A stretch of 9,371 nt of DNA from Bacteroidales bacterium UBA4912 (lineage in GTDB: Bacteria; Bacteroidota; Bacteroidia; Bacteroidales; Dysgonomonadaceae). The notes beneath the pieces were generated by a model. It was given only the letters and a program-made list of their open reading frames with translations. It had not been told where the DNA came from and did not search any database. The stretch spans positions 6,178 through 15,548 of the forward strand of contig DHCC01000021.1 in NCBI GenBank assembly GCA_002398875.1. Direction: 5' to 3'. Of the stretch, positions 1 through 6,911 are shown piece by piece. The translations under genes were made by a program, and so were the position numbers. Each line of letters begins with the position of its first letter. Position 1 is the stretch's first letter.

Positions 1-1139
1 ATCATATAAATCATAGAGTCTCGTGAAGAGTAATGTATCGAATCACATACTCCCTGAATATCCGACCTATAGAATCTTACATCGTAATATGCTTTAATAT
101 CGCGAAAAGTCGAATCTGTACTCATAACAAGTGTATCACCATGCAAAAAAAGACTGTCCTGACCTGAGTAGTCTATAGCATAAGCAGAGTCAGTTGCAAG
201 TCCATATTCGGTTTTTTCATTGTAAAAACCGTAGTTCCCTATTATGATACCTTTTCTCTCAGTATCCTCAAGGAACATATCGCCAAAGACTTCTCCCTCA
301 CCTGTAATCCTGTTATAATATATAGTGTCACCAATTAACACTTTAGTTCCGTCATTGCTATATACCTGTGATCGGTCCAAAAGTCGTGAATCCTCGGTAA
401 CTGTATTGTACCAGCCATTATTAGTATAAATATAACCACTGTCTGAAACTATTCGGGATGGTCCAAGAATATCGGCAATTTTTGATTCGGTGTTATATTT
501 CAAAGTATCAGCATAAATTATATAATCTTCATTTACAAGCTTAACACTATCGCTGAATAAAGCTTCCTTTGTGTCGAGAGCATACTGTCCCCAAAATGAA
601 GTTAGTTCATTTTCCTCATCCACAAGCATTCCTCCCTCAAAATAGTATCCAAGGTTAGTCATACGATCGTAATCCAGACTATCAGTAAACAGTGTTGCAG
701 TCTGATCTTCCATTCTTATGTTATCACGAAGTCGTGCCAGTCTGGTATTACCGTCATAATAGAGATAGTCTCCATAAACAAAAATGGTATCTCCCTGCTC
801 CATACTCACATTGCTAAACGCTTCAAATGAATTTGTTTGCTGAAACAGGTAAGCGCTGTCGCAATACATAAAAGCACCTTCATGGAAAAATATTACGTTT
901 CCTGTAAGAATCTCCGCATCAGACCCGGACCTTTTACTCCATAAATCGGCCTGACGCAATTCAATTACACGTGTTACGCCTTCTTCTGTAATTGATTCTC
1001 CTGTTTTTGTATTTTCTTGTACTTTCTGGGGAGGATTTGTTGTAACTGTTTGCTGTGCTTTGACAGATAATATAAAAACAAACAGCACACTAAGAATAAG
1101 TGTGCTTTCCTTTAAGTATTTAGAGGATTGTTTTTTCAT
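1..1139 (-). CDS. OstA-like (LptA/LptD N-terminal type) envelope protein, N-terminal 379 residues, cut by the window edge
   Basis: The frame is open from an ATG at 1139 to the left edge with no stop, so the C-terminus is missing. The product opens with a signal peptide: basic MKKQSSKYLK, a hydrophobic stretch at about residues 13-26, and a likely signal peptidase I site after VKA (residue 28). Thus it is exported. The mature part is rich in beta-prone, acidic and aromatic repeats such as GDYLYYDG, DSLDYDR, YADTLKY and DTIYYNR, with the early segment ADLWSKRSGSDAEILTGNV. This pattern is typical of the OstA-like family of Bacteroidota, related to the beta-jellyroll of LptA and the LptD N-domain that carries lipopolysaccharide across the periplasm. 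A role in LPS transport is inferred from family and context; substrate binding is not shown here. It starts 18 bp after the surA stop and is probably co-transcribed with it. No clear Shine-Dalgarno precedes the ATG. Family call fairly sure; exact role less so. Confidence 0.82.
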   Translation of the reverse strand, partial: MKKQSSKYLKESTLILSVLFVFILSVKAQQTVTTNPPQKVQENTKTGESITEEGVTRVIELRQADLWSKRSGSDAEILTGNVIFFHEGAFMYCDSAYLFQQTNSFEAFSNVSMEQGDTIFVYGDYLYYDGNTRLARLRDNIRMEDQTATLFTDSLDYDRMTNLGYYFEGGMLVDEENELTSFWGQYALDTKEALFSDSVKLVNEDYIIYADTLKYNTESKIADILGPSRIVSDSGYIYTNNGWYNTVTEDSRLLDRSQVYSNDGTKVLIGDTIYYNRITGEGEVFGDMFLEDTERKGIIIGNYGFYNEKTEYGLATDSAYAIDYSGQDSLFLHGDTLVMSTDSTFRDIKAYYDVRFYRSDIQGVCDSIHYSSRDSMIYM

Positions 1140-1157
1140 CTCAACTGAAAAAAACTG

Positions 1158-2522
1158 TTACTTGGTCCAACCTGAATATTTGAACTCACATTTTTGCCAA
1201 TCCGGATCGATACGTACGTATGTTTTATCAATCTTATCCTGAAGCCATACGTCAACCATCTCCTGTTTTCGGGCATTTTCGGCCATCTGCTTAATTATTT
1301 GATAATCATTATTGATATTTGCACGGTGACCTTCATTACGGTTTGTAATTTTCACCATTGCGGCAACCTGACGTCCTTTATCATTAATCATGAGAAATGG
1401 TTCTGAAATCTCGCCGGTTTTCATCTCTCCTGCAATCTTAGCAATATCCTGATTAAGCTCATTAAGGGCAAAACGGGGTGTACCTGCATTTGGACTGTTT
1501 TGAGTGGGATTTACCATTATCCCTTTGTTATTGCGGGTATCTTTATCAGCCGACAAATAGGTTGCCGCGTCATCAAATGTTATTTTTTTATCTATTATAC
1601 CTGTTCTTATTGAATCAAGCCTGACAATTGCAGTATCAAGCGACTCTTTTGGAACTTTTGGCTTAAGCAGTATGTGTCGGAAATTTGCCATCTCTCCCCT
1701 GCGTTCTATAAGCTGAATTATATGAAATCCATACTCACTTTCAACAACATTCGACACTTTACCCGGATCATTTAAAGCAAATGCCACATTGGCAAATTCG
1801 GGTACAAATCGTGAACGTGGCATAAATCCGAGTTCACCACCTTGAATTGCGGAGGGGTCTTCAGAGTGCAGTAGTGCCAGTGTAGAAAATTCTCTTGCAC
1901 CACTATTCACCTGTTCAGTATATTCTCTCAGTCTAGCCTTAACTTTATCAATTTCTTCAAGAGGGATTTTAGGCTCTGCCGTAATTATCTGAACCTCAAT
2001 AGTTGTTGGGATAAACGGAAGACTATCCTGTGGCAAGTCATTGTAATATTTACGTATTTCAGATGGTGAGAGCTGAATATTGCCAAAATGCTTCTGTTGT
2101 ACACTCTGAACAATCTGTTGCTCCCTGATCTGGTTTCTTAAATCTTCACGGATGGCAGACAGACTTTTTCCAAAGTATTCTTCAAGTCTTTCAACAGACC
2201 CAATCGATGTGATATAATTATTTACATAATATTCAAGATCACGGGAAATATTAGACTCAGTCACTTCTATACTGTCCAGCTTTGCCTGGTCCAGGAAAAG
2301 CTTCTGTATTGCAAGCTGCTCAGGTATAAAGCAATATGGATCACCTTCAATACGCTGATTTTGCATCAGCAGATCTTTGCGGTATTCTTCAACTTCAGAT
2401 TTCAGGATAGCTTCATCACCTACAACCCATACAATTTCATCAATCACGTTATTCTGAGATTTAACGAACTGAGAAGTGATTAATGCCCCCAGAATTAATA
2501 ATATAGTTACTTTAGATTTCAT
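1158..2522 (-). CDS. surA: SurA-like periplasmic peptidyl-prolyl isomerase/chaperone with two parvulin domains
   Basis: Predicted periplasmic chaperone for outer-membrane proteins, 454 residues. A signal peptide covers residues 1-22 (hydrophobic VTILLILGALI, cleavage probably after VKS). Residues about 25-165 form the helical SurA N-domain. Parvulin domain 1 spans about 174-275 and keeps the family signatures GGELGFM (228-234) and YGFHIIQL (264-271), but the usual HIL at its first strand reads QII. Parvulin domain 2 spans about 280-393 and keeps RHILL (282-286), but lacks the later GG-LG and GFHI motifs. Residues 394-454 are a helical tail ending in WQKCEFKYSGW. Each domain has thus lost a different part of the active site, so chaperone function is safer to infer than strong isomerase activity. 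The gene is preceded by a candidate promoter and followed after 18 bp by the OstA-like gene, which fits a shared role in outer-membrane assembly. The ATG at 2522 is the only start that retains the full signal peptide. Confidence 0.9.
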   Translation of the reverse strand: MKSKVTILLILGALITSQFVKSQNNVIDEIVWVVGDEAILKSEVEEYRKDLLMQNQRIEGDPYCFIPEQLAIQKLFLDQAKLDSIEVTESNISRDLEYYVNNYITSIGSVERLEEYFGKSLSAIREDLRNQIREQQIVQSVQQKHFGNIQLSPSEIRKYYNDLPQDSLPFIPTTIEVQIITAEPKIPLEEIDKVKARLREYTEQVNSGAREFSTLALLHSEDPSAIQGGELGFMPRSRFVPEFANVAFALNDPGKVSNVVESEYGFHIIQLIERRGEMANFRHILLKPKVPKESLDTAIVRLDSIRTGIIDKKITFDDAATYLSADKDTRNNKGIMVNPTQNSPNAGTPRFALNELNQDIAKIAGEMKTGEISEPFLMINDKGRQVAAMVKITNRNEGHRANINNDYQIIKQMAENARKQEMVDVWLQDKIDKTYVRIDPDWQKCEFKYSGWTK

Positions 2523-2532
2523 AAATCGGCTT

Positions 2533-2545
2533 AAGAATTATTCTT
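2533..2545. promoter_or_regulatory. 13-bp near-perfect palindrome in the surA leader
   Basis: On the minus strand the sequence reads AAGAAT-A-ATTCTT, two 6-bp arms around one base, ending 10 bases before the surA ATG. It lies just downstream of the predicted -7 element and so overlaps the expected transcription start. It could be an operator half-site pair or a small leader hairpin, but a 6-bp AT-rich palindrome also occurs by chance. No regulator can be named. Confidence 0.2.
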
Positions 2546-2546
2546 G

Positions 2547-2578
2547 TAAAAGTAAGTATAATACCCTTAACAGCCAAA
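2547..2578 (-). promoter_or_regulatory. Candidate Bacteroidota-type promoter for surA and the OstA-like gene
   Basis: Read on the minus strand, TTTG (2578-2575) is followed after 20 bases by TACTTTTA (2554-2547). The Bacteroidota sigma-ABfr consensus is TTTG/TTG near -33 and TAnnTTTG near -7, about 19-21 bases apart, so the -7 box matches at five of its six defined positions. The start would fall near 2540, giving a leader of roughly 18 bases before the surA ATG. It lies downstream of a hairpin after ppdK, which supports a separate transcription unit. The call is motif-based only. Confidence 0.35.
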
Positions 2579-2609
2579 CAACTCGATGGTTAAAAGTAGT
2601 TATAAGCAG

Positions 2610-2637
2610 GCAGAGACGCCAATCATGACGTCTCTGC
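2610..2637 (-). terminator. Strong hairpin after ppdK, probable terminator or dispersed palindrome
   Basis: Perfect 9-bp inverted repeat GCAGAGACG (2610-2618) and CGTCTCTGC (2629-2637) around a 10-base loop. It lies 27 bases after the ppdK stop and upstream of the surA promoter candidate, where an end of the ppdK transcript is expected. In the minus direction the bases after the stem (CTGCTTATAACTACTTTTAA) are AT-rich but contain no continuous T-run, so it is not a textbook intrinsic terminator. Palindromes of the AGAGACG...CGTCTCT form are, from memory, common between genes in Bacteroidota, so this may be a copy of a dispersed repeat that also ends transcription. Confidence 0.5.
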
Positions 2638-2664
2638 AAAATTCATATAAACTGTTACCTCTGA

Positions 2665-5385
2665 TTAACCTTCTATAGCTGCCTGTGCTGCCGCTAAACG
2701 TGCAATTGGTACACGGAAAGGAGAACAGGAAACATAATTCAACCCCACGGTATGACAGAACTTCACTGAAGAAGGTTCTCCCCCATGCTCACCACAAATA
2801 CCGCATTTTAGAGTAGGCTTAACTTCACGACCTTTCTGCACAGCCATTCGCACAAGTTGTCCTACACCATTTTGGTCTAAAACTGCAAACGGATCCTGTT
2901 TTAGAATTCCTTTATCCAAATACATAGGAAGGAATTTTGCAACATCATCCCTACTGTAACCGAAAGTCATCTGTGTCAGGTCGTTAGTTCCAAATGAGAA
3001 GAAATCTGCTTCTTTTGCAATCTTATGAGCCGTTAATGCTGCTCTTGGAATCTCAATCATTGTACCTATCTTATATTCAACTGAATCGTTCTTCTCTGCA
3101 AACACCTTCTGAATTGTAGCTTCTATTATATCTTTCTGAGCTTTAAACTCAAAAACAATGCCGGTAAGAGGCACCATAATCTCAGGTATTACTACAATAC
3201 CTTCTTCTTTCAGCTCAAGAGCAGCCTCAATGATAGCCCGGGTTTGCATTTCAGTAATTTCAGGATAAAGGTTGCCAAGACGGCAGCCACGCAGACCCAA
3301 CATAGGATTGGATTCCATAAGACCTTCCACTCGTTCGTGTATATCTTTATATAAAATACCCATCACCTTAGCCATCTCCATTTGCCCTTTTTCGTCATGA
3401 GGAACAAACTCATGTAAAGGAGGATCCAGTAATCTCACAGTTACAGGGAGTCCGTCCATTGCTCTGAAAATGCCTATAAAGTCCTTCTTCTGCAGAGGCA
3501 ATAGTTTCTCAAGAGCCTCACGACGCCCTTCTTCGTCTTTTGAAAGGATCATTTCACGCATCGGAACAATCTTATCCTCTTCAAAAAACATGTGTTCAGT
3601 ACGACAGAGCCCAATTCCCTTAGCTCCAAAATTACGAGCGACAGTTGCATCTTTTGGTGTATCGGCATTAGTCCTTACATCCATACGGGCATATTTCTCA
3701 GCTAAAGACATAAGCTCAGTGAAGTTGTTATCCAGTTCAGCATCCTGAGTCGGTATCCTGCCTTCGTAAACATTTCCTGTTGAACCGTCAAGTGATAGCC
3801 AGTCGCCCTCGTTCAAAACCTTTCCATTTATTGAAAGTGAACGTGCTTTATAATCAATAATAAGATTATTGGCTGCTGAAACACAACATTTACCCATACC
3901 GCGTGCTACTACAGCAGCATGGGAAGTCATTCCCCCGCGTGATGTAAGAATGCCTTGAGCTGACGACATACCTCTGAGATCTTCGGGAGATGTCTCAATT
4001 CGGCAAAGAATCACCTTTTTACCCTCTTTATTCCATTCTTCAGCTTCATCTGCATGAAAAACAACCTGACCGGCAGCTGCACCGGGTGATGCAGGCAGTC
4101 CGTGAGTTATTGGTTTTACCTTTTTAAGTGCATTTTTATCAAAGACAGGGTGCAAAAGTTCATCAAGTTTTTCAGGATCGCATCTTTTCAGTACAGTTTT
4201 CTCATCAATTTGTCCTGCATGCAACATGTCAATGGCAATTTTGATCATTGCTGCACCGGTACGCTTTCCGCTGCGTGTTTGCAACAACCATAGTTTACCA
4301 TCCTGAATAGTAAATTCAAGGTCCTGCATATCTTTAAAGTAGTCTTCAAGCTTCTGTTGTACCTCAATCAACTCTGCAGCACATTCCGGAAGCGCCTCCT
4401 CAAGTGAAGGGAATTTGGCCTGACGCTCTTCTTCAGATATACCCTTCATTTTAGCCCATCTGCGTGACCCTTCTATTGTTATCTGTTGCGGAGTACGCAC
4501 ACCTGATACTACATCCTCACCCTGTGCATCTAAAAGATATTCACCGTTAAATATATCCTCCCCAGTTGCAGCATCGCGGGTAAAAGCAACACCAGTACCG
4601 GATGTCCTGCCCATGTTACCATAGACCATAGCCTGTACGTTCACGGCAGTGCCCCACTCTTCCGGAATATTGCCCATTTTACGATAAAGAATAGCACGCT
4701 CATTCATCCAACTGTCAAAAACAGCACAAATGGCACCCCACAACTGGTCCCACGGACTTACAGGGAACTCCCTGCCTGTATTTTCTTTTACTGCTGCCTT
4801 GAACAACTTAACCAGCTGTTTGAGGTCGTCCGTAGTAATTTCAGTATCCAGTTCAATACCCTTTGAAGCTTTCATCTCTTCCATTATCTCTTCAAAAGGG
4901 TCGATATCTTCCTTGCTCTGAGGCTTTAATCCTAAAACAACATCCCCGTACATCTGTACAAAACGACGATATGAATCCCATGCAAAACGTTCGTTACCGG
5001 ATTTCTTTGCAATACCTCCCACAGCATCATCGTTTAGGCCAAGATTCAATACTGTGTCCATCATTCCAGGCATAGAAACACGGGCACCAGAGCGAACGGA
5101 TACAAGCAACGGATTATCCTTATCTCCAAATTTTGTGCCTGTCAGCTTTTCAATTTGAACGATAGCATTCTCTACTTCGTTCCTTAAAATGTTGATCACG
5201 TAATCACGACCCAATTCATTATATTCGGTACAAACCTCAGTAGTTATGGTGAAACCGGGAGGTACCGGCACCCCTATAAGATTCATTTCGGCAAGATTAG
5301 CTCCTTTGCCACCGAGCAGATTTTTCATATCTGCACGACCTTCAGCATTGCCGTTTCCAAAGGTGTAAACTCTTTTCTTTTCCAT
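2665..5385 (-). CDS. ppdK: Pyruvate, phosphate dikinase
   Basis: Cytoplasmic enzyme that interconverts pyruvate + ATP + phosphate with PEP + AMP + pyrophosphate, used in anaerobes either in pyrophosphate-linked glycolysis or to make PEP. At 906 residues it has the usual bacterial length and is intact. The N-terminal ATP-grasp part (about 1-380) shows LLGGKGANLAEM (23-34) and SVRSGARVSMPGMMDT (96-111). The mobile phosphohistidine domain (about 425-540) carries GGMTSHAAVVARG with catalytic His489, and Thr487 two residues earlier, the position phosphorylated by the regulatory kinase in plant enzymes. The C-terminal PEP/pyruvate barrel (about 560-900) shows GLCRTEHMFF (592-601), NPMLGLRGCRLG (693-704), GTMIEIPRAAL (774-784), FGTNDLTQM (798-806) and CGICGEHGGEP with the proton-donor Cys864. 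All expected catalytic residues are present. The gene begins 51 bp after the DUF4296 gene and ends before a hairpin. The short upstream gap shows no convincing promoter, so it may be read through from upstream. The PPDK regulatory protein gene is not in the window. Confidence 0.98.
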   Translation of the reverse strand: MEKKRVYTFGNGNAEGRADMKNLLGGKGANLAEMNLIGVPVPPGFTITTEVCTEYNELGRDYVINILRNEVENAIVQIEKLTGTKFGDKDNPLLVSVRSGARVSMPGMMDTVLNLGLNDDAVGGIAKKSGNERFAWDSYRRFVQMYGDVVLGLKPQSKEDIDPFEEIMEEMKASKGIELDTEITTDDLKQLVKLFKAAVKENTGREFPVSPWDQLWGAICAVFDSWMNERAILYRKMGNIPEEWGTAVNVQAMVYGNMGRTSGTGVAFTRDAATGEDIFNGEYLLDAQGEDVVSGVRTPQQITIEGSRRWAKMKGISEEERQAKFPSLEEALPECAAELIEVQQKLEDYFKDMQDLEFTIQDGKLWLLQTRSGKRTGAAMIKIAIDMLHAGQIDEKTVLKRCDPEKLDELLHPVFDKNALKKVKPITHGLPASPGAAAGQVVFHADEAEEWNKEGKKVILCRIETSPEDLRGMSSAQGILTSRGGMTSHAAVVARGMGKCCVSAANNLIIDYKARSLSINGKVLNEGDWLSLDGSTGNVYEGRIPTQDAELDNNFTELMSLAEKYARMDVRTNADTPKDATVARNFGAKGIGLCRTEHMFFEEDKIVPMREMILSKDEEGRREALEKLLPLQKKDFIGIFRAMDGLPVTVRLLDPPLHEFVPHDEKGQMEMAKVMGILYKDIHERVEGLMESNPMLGLRGCRLGNLYPEITEMQTRAIIEAALELKEEGIVVIPEIMVPLTGIVFEFKAQKDIIEATIQKVFAEKNDSVEYKIGTMIEIPRAALTAHKIAKEADFFSFGTNDLTQMTFGYSRDDVAKFLPMYLDKGILKQDPFAVLDQNGVGQLVRMAVQKGREVKPTLKCGICGEHGGEPSSVKFCHTVGLNYVSCSPFRVPIARLAAAQAAIEG

Positions 5386-5436
5386 GATGTGTTTAGTTAT
5401 GATTATTATTTGTTAAATTTAGTATTTAATAACTGA

Positions 5437-6201
5437 CTATTGACTTCCTAAATATATATCATATAACTGAATATTTGGAGTTATACCCGGAAGAGTTTCT
5501 AAATGTACAAATCCGAATATTTGTATAAGCGTATCATTGTTTACATACTTTGAAACAGGAATACCGTAATTCCTGTTTTCATCAATATTTTCAACTTTGT
5601 AGATGGTGGTGTCATTATATACAAGAATCAGTGCATATTTCAGATTGTTGGTCTCTGAAGTTGGCACTCCTATAGCATTTAGATTAAAAGAGAAATAGTT
5701 GTTTGGTATGTTACTTGATATTTCTGTTGAATCAAGTTGAAATCGGAAACCTTTACTGCGACTTCCCGGCATGTTAAAAGAATAGGTCAGTGGAATATAA
5801 GATGCAGAATAAATCTCTGTATCGGGCATGAAAGATTGTGACTGAAGTTGACTTATTTTTTTATCAATATCTGACTGAGCACGCTTTAGCCTTGCTTTAA
5901 CAGAGTCATTCATTTTCAGATACAGGTCAATTTTATCAGAATACCACGACAATGAAGAATCCCACTGTGCCTGAGTTACATTGTTCTCAGCAAAAACTTT
6001 ATTTATATATGCTTCTTTTTTTTCTGATGAGTTAAAGCTCTCATAGTCATGTTCAATAGTCGCTTCGGCAATATAAACATCATACATCAACTGTTCCATT
6101 CTTTTTCTGTTCAATACCTCCTTTGGTCTGTTCTGACAAGAAGATATCAGTATACCCATGACTATGAGCAATAAAAGATTCGAAACAGCTTTAGGTTTCA
6201 C
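5437..6201 (-). CDS. DUF4296 domain lipoprotein
   Basis: Predicted lipoprotein of unknown function, 254 residues with the start chosen here. The longest frame begins with GTG at 6243, but the GTG at 6201 gives a compact lipoprotein signal: MKPKAVSN, then hydrophobic LLLLIVMGIL, then lipobox ISSC with Cys22 as the lipidated residue. It also gives an 11-bp overlap with the lspA stop instead of 53 bp. The longer form would add 14 mostly basic residues. Residues about 27-105 (VLNRKRMEQLMYDVYIAEA onward, with ENNVTQAQWDSSLSWYS) match the helical DUF4296 family of Bacteroidota as I know it. About 106-125 is a charged, possibly coiled-coil stretch, and 126-254 is beta-rich with no motif I recognise, ending in YDIYLGSQ. 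The overlap with lspA suggests translational coupling, and the product is itself a likely LspA substrate. Membrane leaflet and partners cannot be told. Confidence 0.85.
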   Translation of the reverse strand: MKPKAVSNLLLLIVMGILISSCQNRPKEVLNRKRMEQLMYDVYIAEATIEHDYESFNSSEKKEAYINKVFAENNVTQAQWDSSLSWYSDKIDLYLKMNDSVKARLKRAQSDIDKKISQLQSQSFMPDTEIYSASYIPLTYSFNMPGSRSKGFRFQLDSTEISSNIPNNYFSFNLNAIGVPTSETNNLKYALILVYNDTTIYKVENIDENRNYGIPVSKYVNNDTLIQIFGFVHLETLPGITPNIQLYDIYLGSQ

Positions 6202-6868
6202 TTTCAATTGTTTTTTCTTGATGCTCTTTATCAAACTTCTCACGTTCGGATTTCGATAACAGCGAATAAGATAAAGTCTTTCTGTAAAATAACAGCAATA
6301 AAATTACGCCAACAGTTATTGCAGAGTCAGCAATATTGAAGATAAATCTAAAGAAAAGAAAATCTTCACCTCCAAAAAACGGCACCCATTCGGGAAATGT
6401 ACCGCTAAAAAGGGGGAAATACAACATATCCACAACCTTTCCGTGGAGGAGAGTAGAATAACCTTCGCCCCATGGAACAAAAGATGCTATATGACCCGGG
6501 TAGCTAGCTTCGAAAATTACTCCATAAAAGATACTGTCGATAATATTACCCGAAGCACCTGCAAGTATTAATGCCACACAAGCAATGAATCCTTTTTTGA
6601 ATCCCTGTTTTATCAATTTATTAAGATAGATGACAATAAAGGTTACAGCTATTATACGGAAAAGTGACAAGAACAACTTCCCTCCTGCTTCAATCCCAAA
6701 AGCCATTCCATTATTTTCTACGAAATAAATCTTAAACCAATCAGTAATATGGATGGTTTCGTATAATTCCATATTCGTCTTAATCCATATCTTTGAGAGC
6801 TGGTCGGTGAGCAATACCAAAAAAACAACCAAGATAGCGACTAACGTCTTATCTCTACGACTCTTCAT
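6191..6868 (-). CDS. lspA: Lipoprotein signal peptidase (signal peptidase II)
   Basis: Inner-membrane aspartyl protease that cuts the signal peptide from prolipoproteins just before the lipidated cysteine. Four membrane segments are visible at about residues 9-21, 65-82, 92-110 and 171-195. Family motifs occur in order: TDQLSK (21-26), VENNGMAFG (50-58), GASGNIID with catalytic Asp111, GKVVDMLYFP (143-152), and FNIADSAITVG with catalytic Asp181. The Arg that often follows the first catalytic Asp is Ser here. At 225 residues it is well above the 164 of the E. coli enzyme. The extra length is in the periplasmic loop between segments 3 and 4 (about 111-170, aromatic and glycine-rich) and in a charged cytoplasmic tail (about 205-225). 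Both look like the Bacteroidota form of the family. It lies 43 bp after the DksA-like gene and overlaps the following lipoprotein gene, indicating one operon. Confidence 0.96.
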   Translation of the reverse strand: MKSRRDKTLVAILVVFLVLLTDQLSKIWIKTNMELYETIHITDWFKIYFVENNGMAFGIEAGGKLFLSLFRIIAVTFIVIYLNKLIKQGFKKGFIACVALILAGASGNIIDSIFYGVIFEASYPGHIASFVPWGEGYSTLLHGKVVDMLYFPLFSGTFPEWVPFFGGEDFLFFRFIFNIADSAITVGVILLLLFYRKTLSYSLLSKSEREKFDKEHQEKTIESET

Positions 6869-6875
6869 ATTTTAC

Positions 6876-6896
6876 TTTCAGATAAAATTTCAGATA
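6876..6896. repeat. Short tandem direct repeat in the lspA leader
   Basis: TTTCAGATA occurs at 6876-6884 and again at 6888-6896, a 12-base period, within the 43-bp gap between the DksA-like gene and lspA. On the minus strand it reads TATCTGAAA twice, ending 8 bases before the lspA ATG. It may be a slippage duplication or a paired binding site. Nothing more can be supported. Confidence 0.3.
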
Positions 6897-6911
6897 TACA
6901 CATAAGATTGC

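Noticed and set aside
1060..1406. Two short plus-strand open frames (60 and 70 codons) around the surA/OstA-like junction
   Set aside because: They lie antisense to the ends of surA and the OstA-like gene, have no recognisable domain, and are explained by the well-supported minus-strand genes.
3470..5075. Four plus-strand open frames of 63-92 codons within ppdK
   Set aside because: All are antisense to a complete, highly conserved PPDK; compositions are low-complexity or Ser/Cys-rich, as expected for shadow frames.
5386..5436. Promoter or terminator between the DUF4296 gene and ppdK
   Set aside because: The gap is AT-rich; TAAATTTA (5414-5421) vaguely resembles a -7 box but has no TTG at the right distance, and the inverted repeat AGTTAT/ATAACT (5395-5400 with 5429-5434) has short arms and a 28-base loop.
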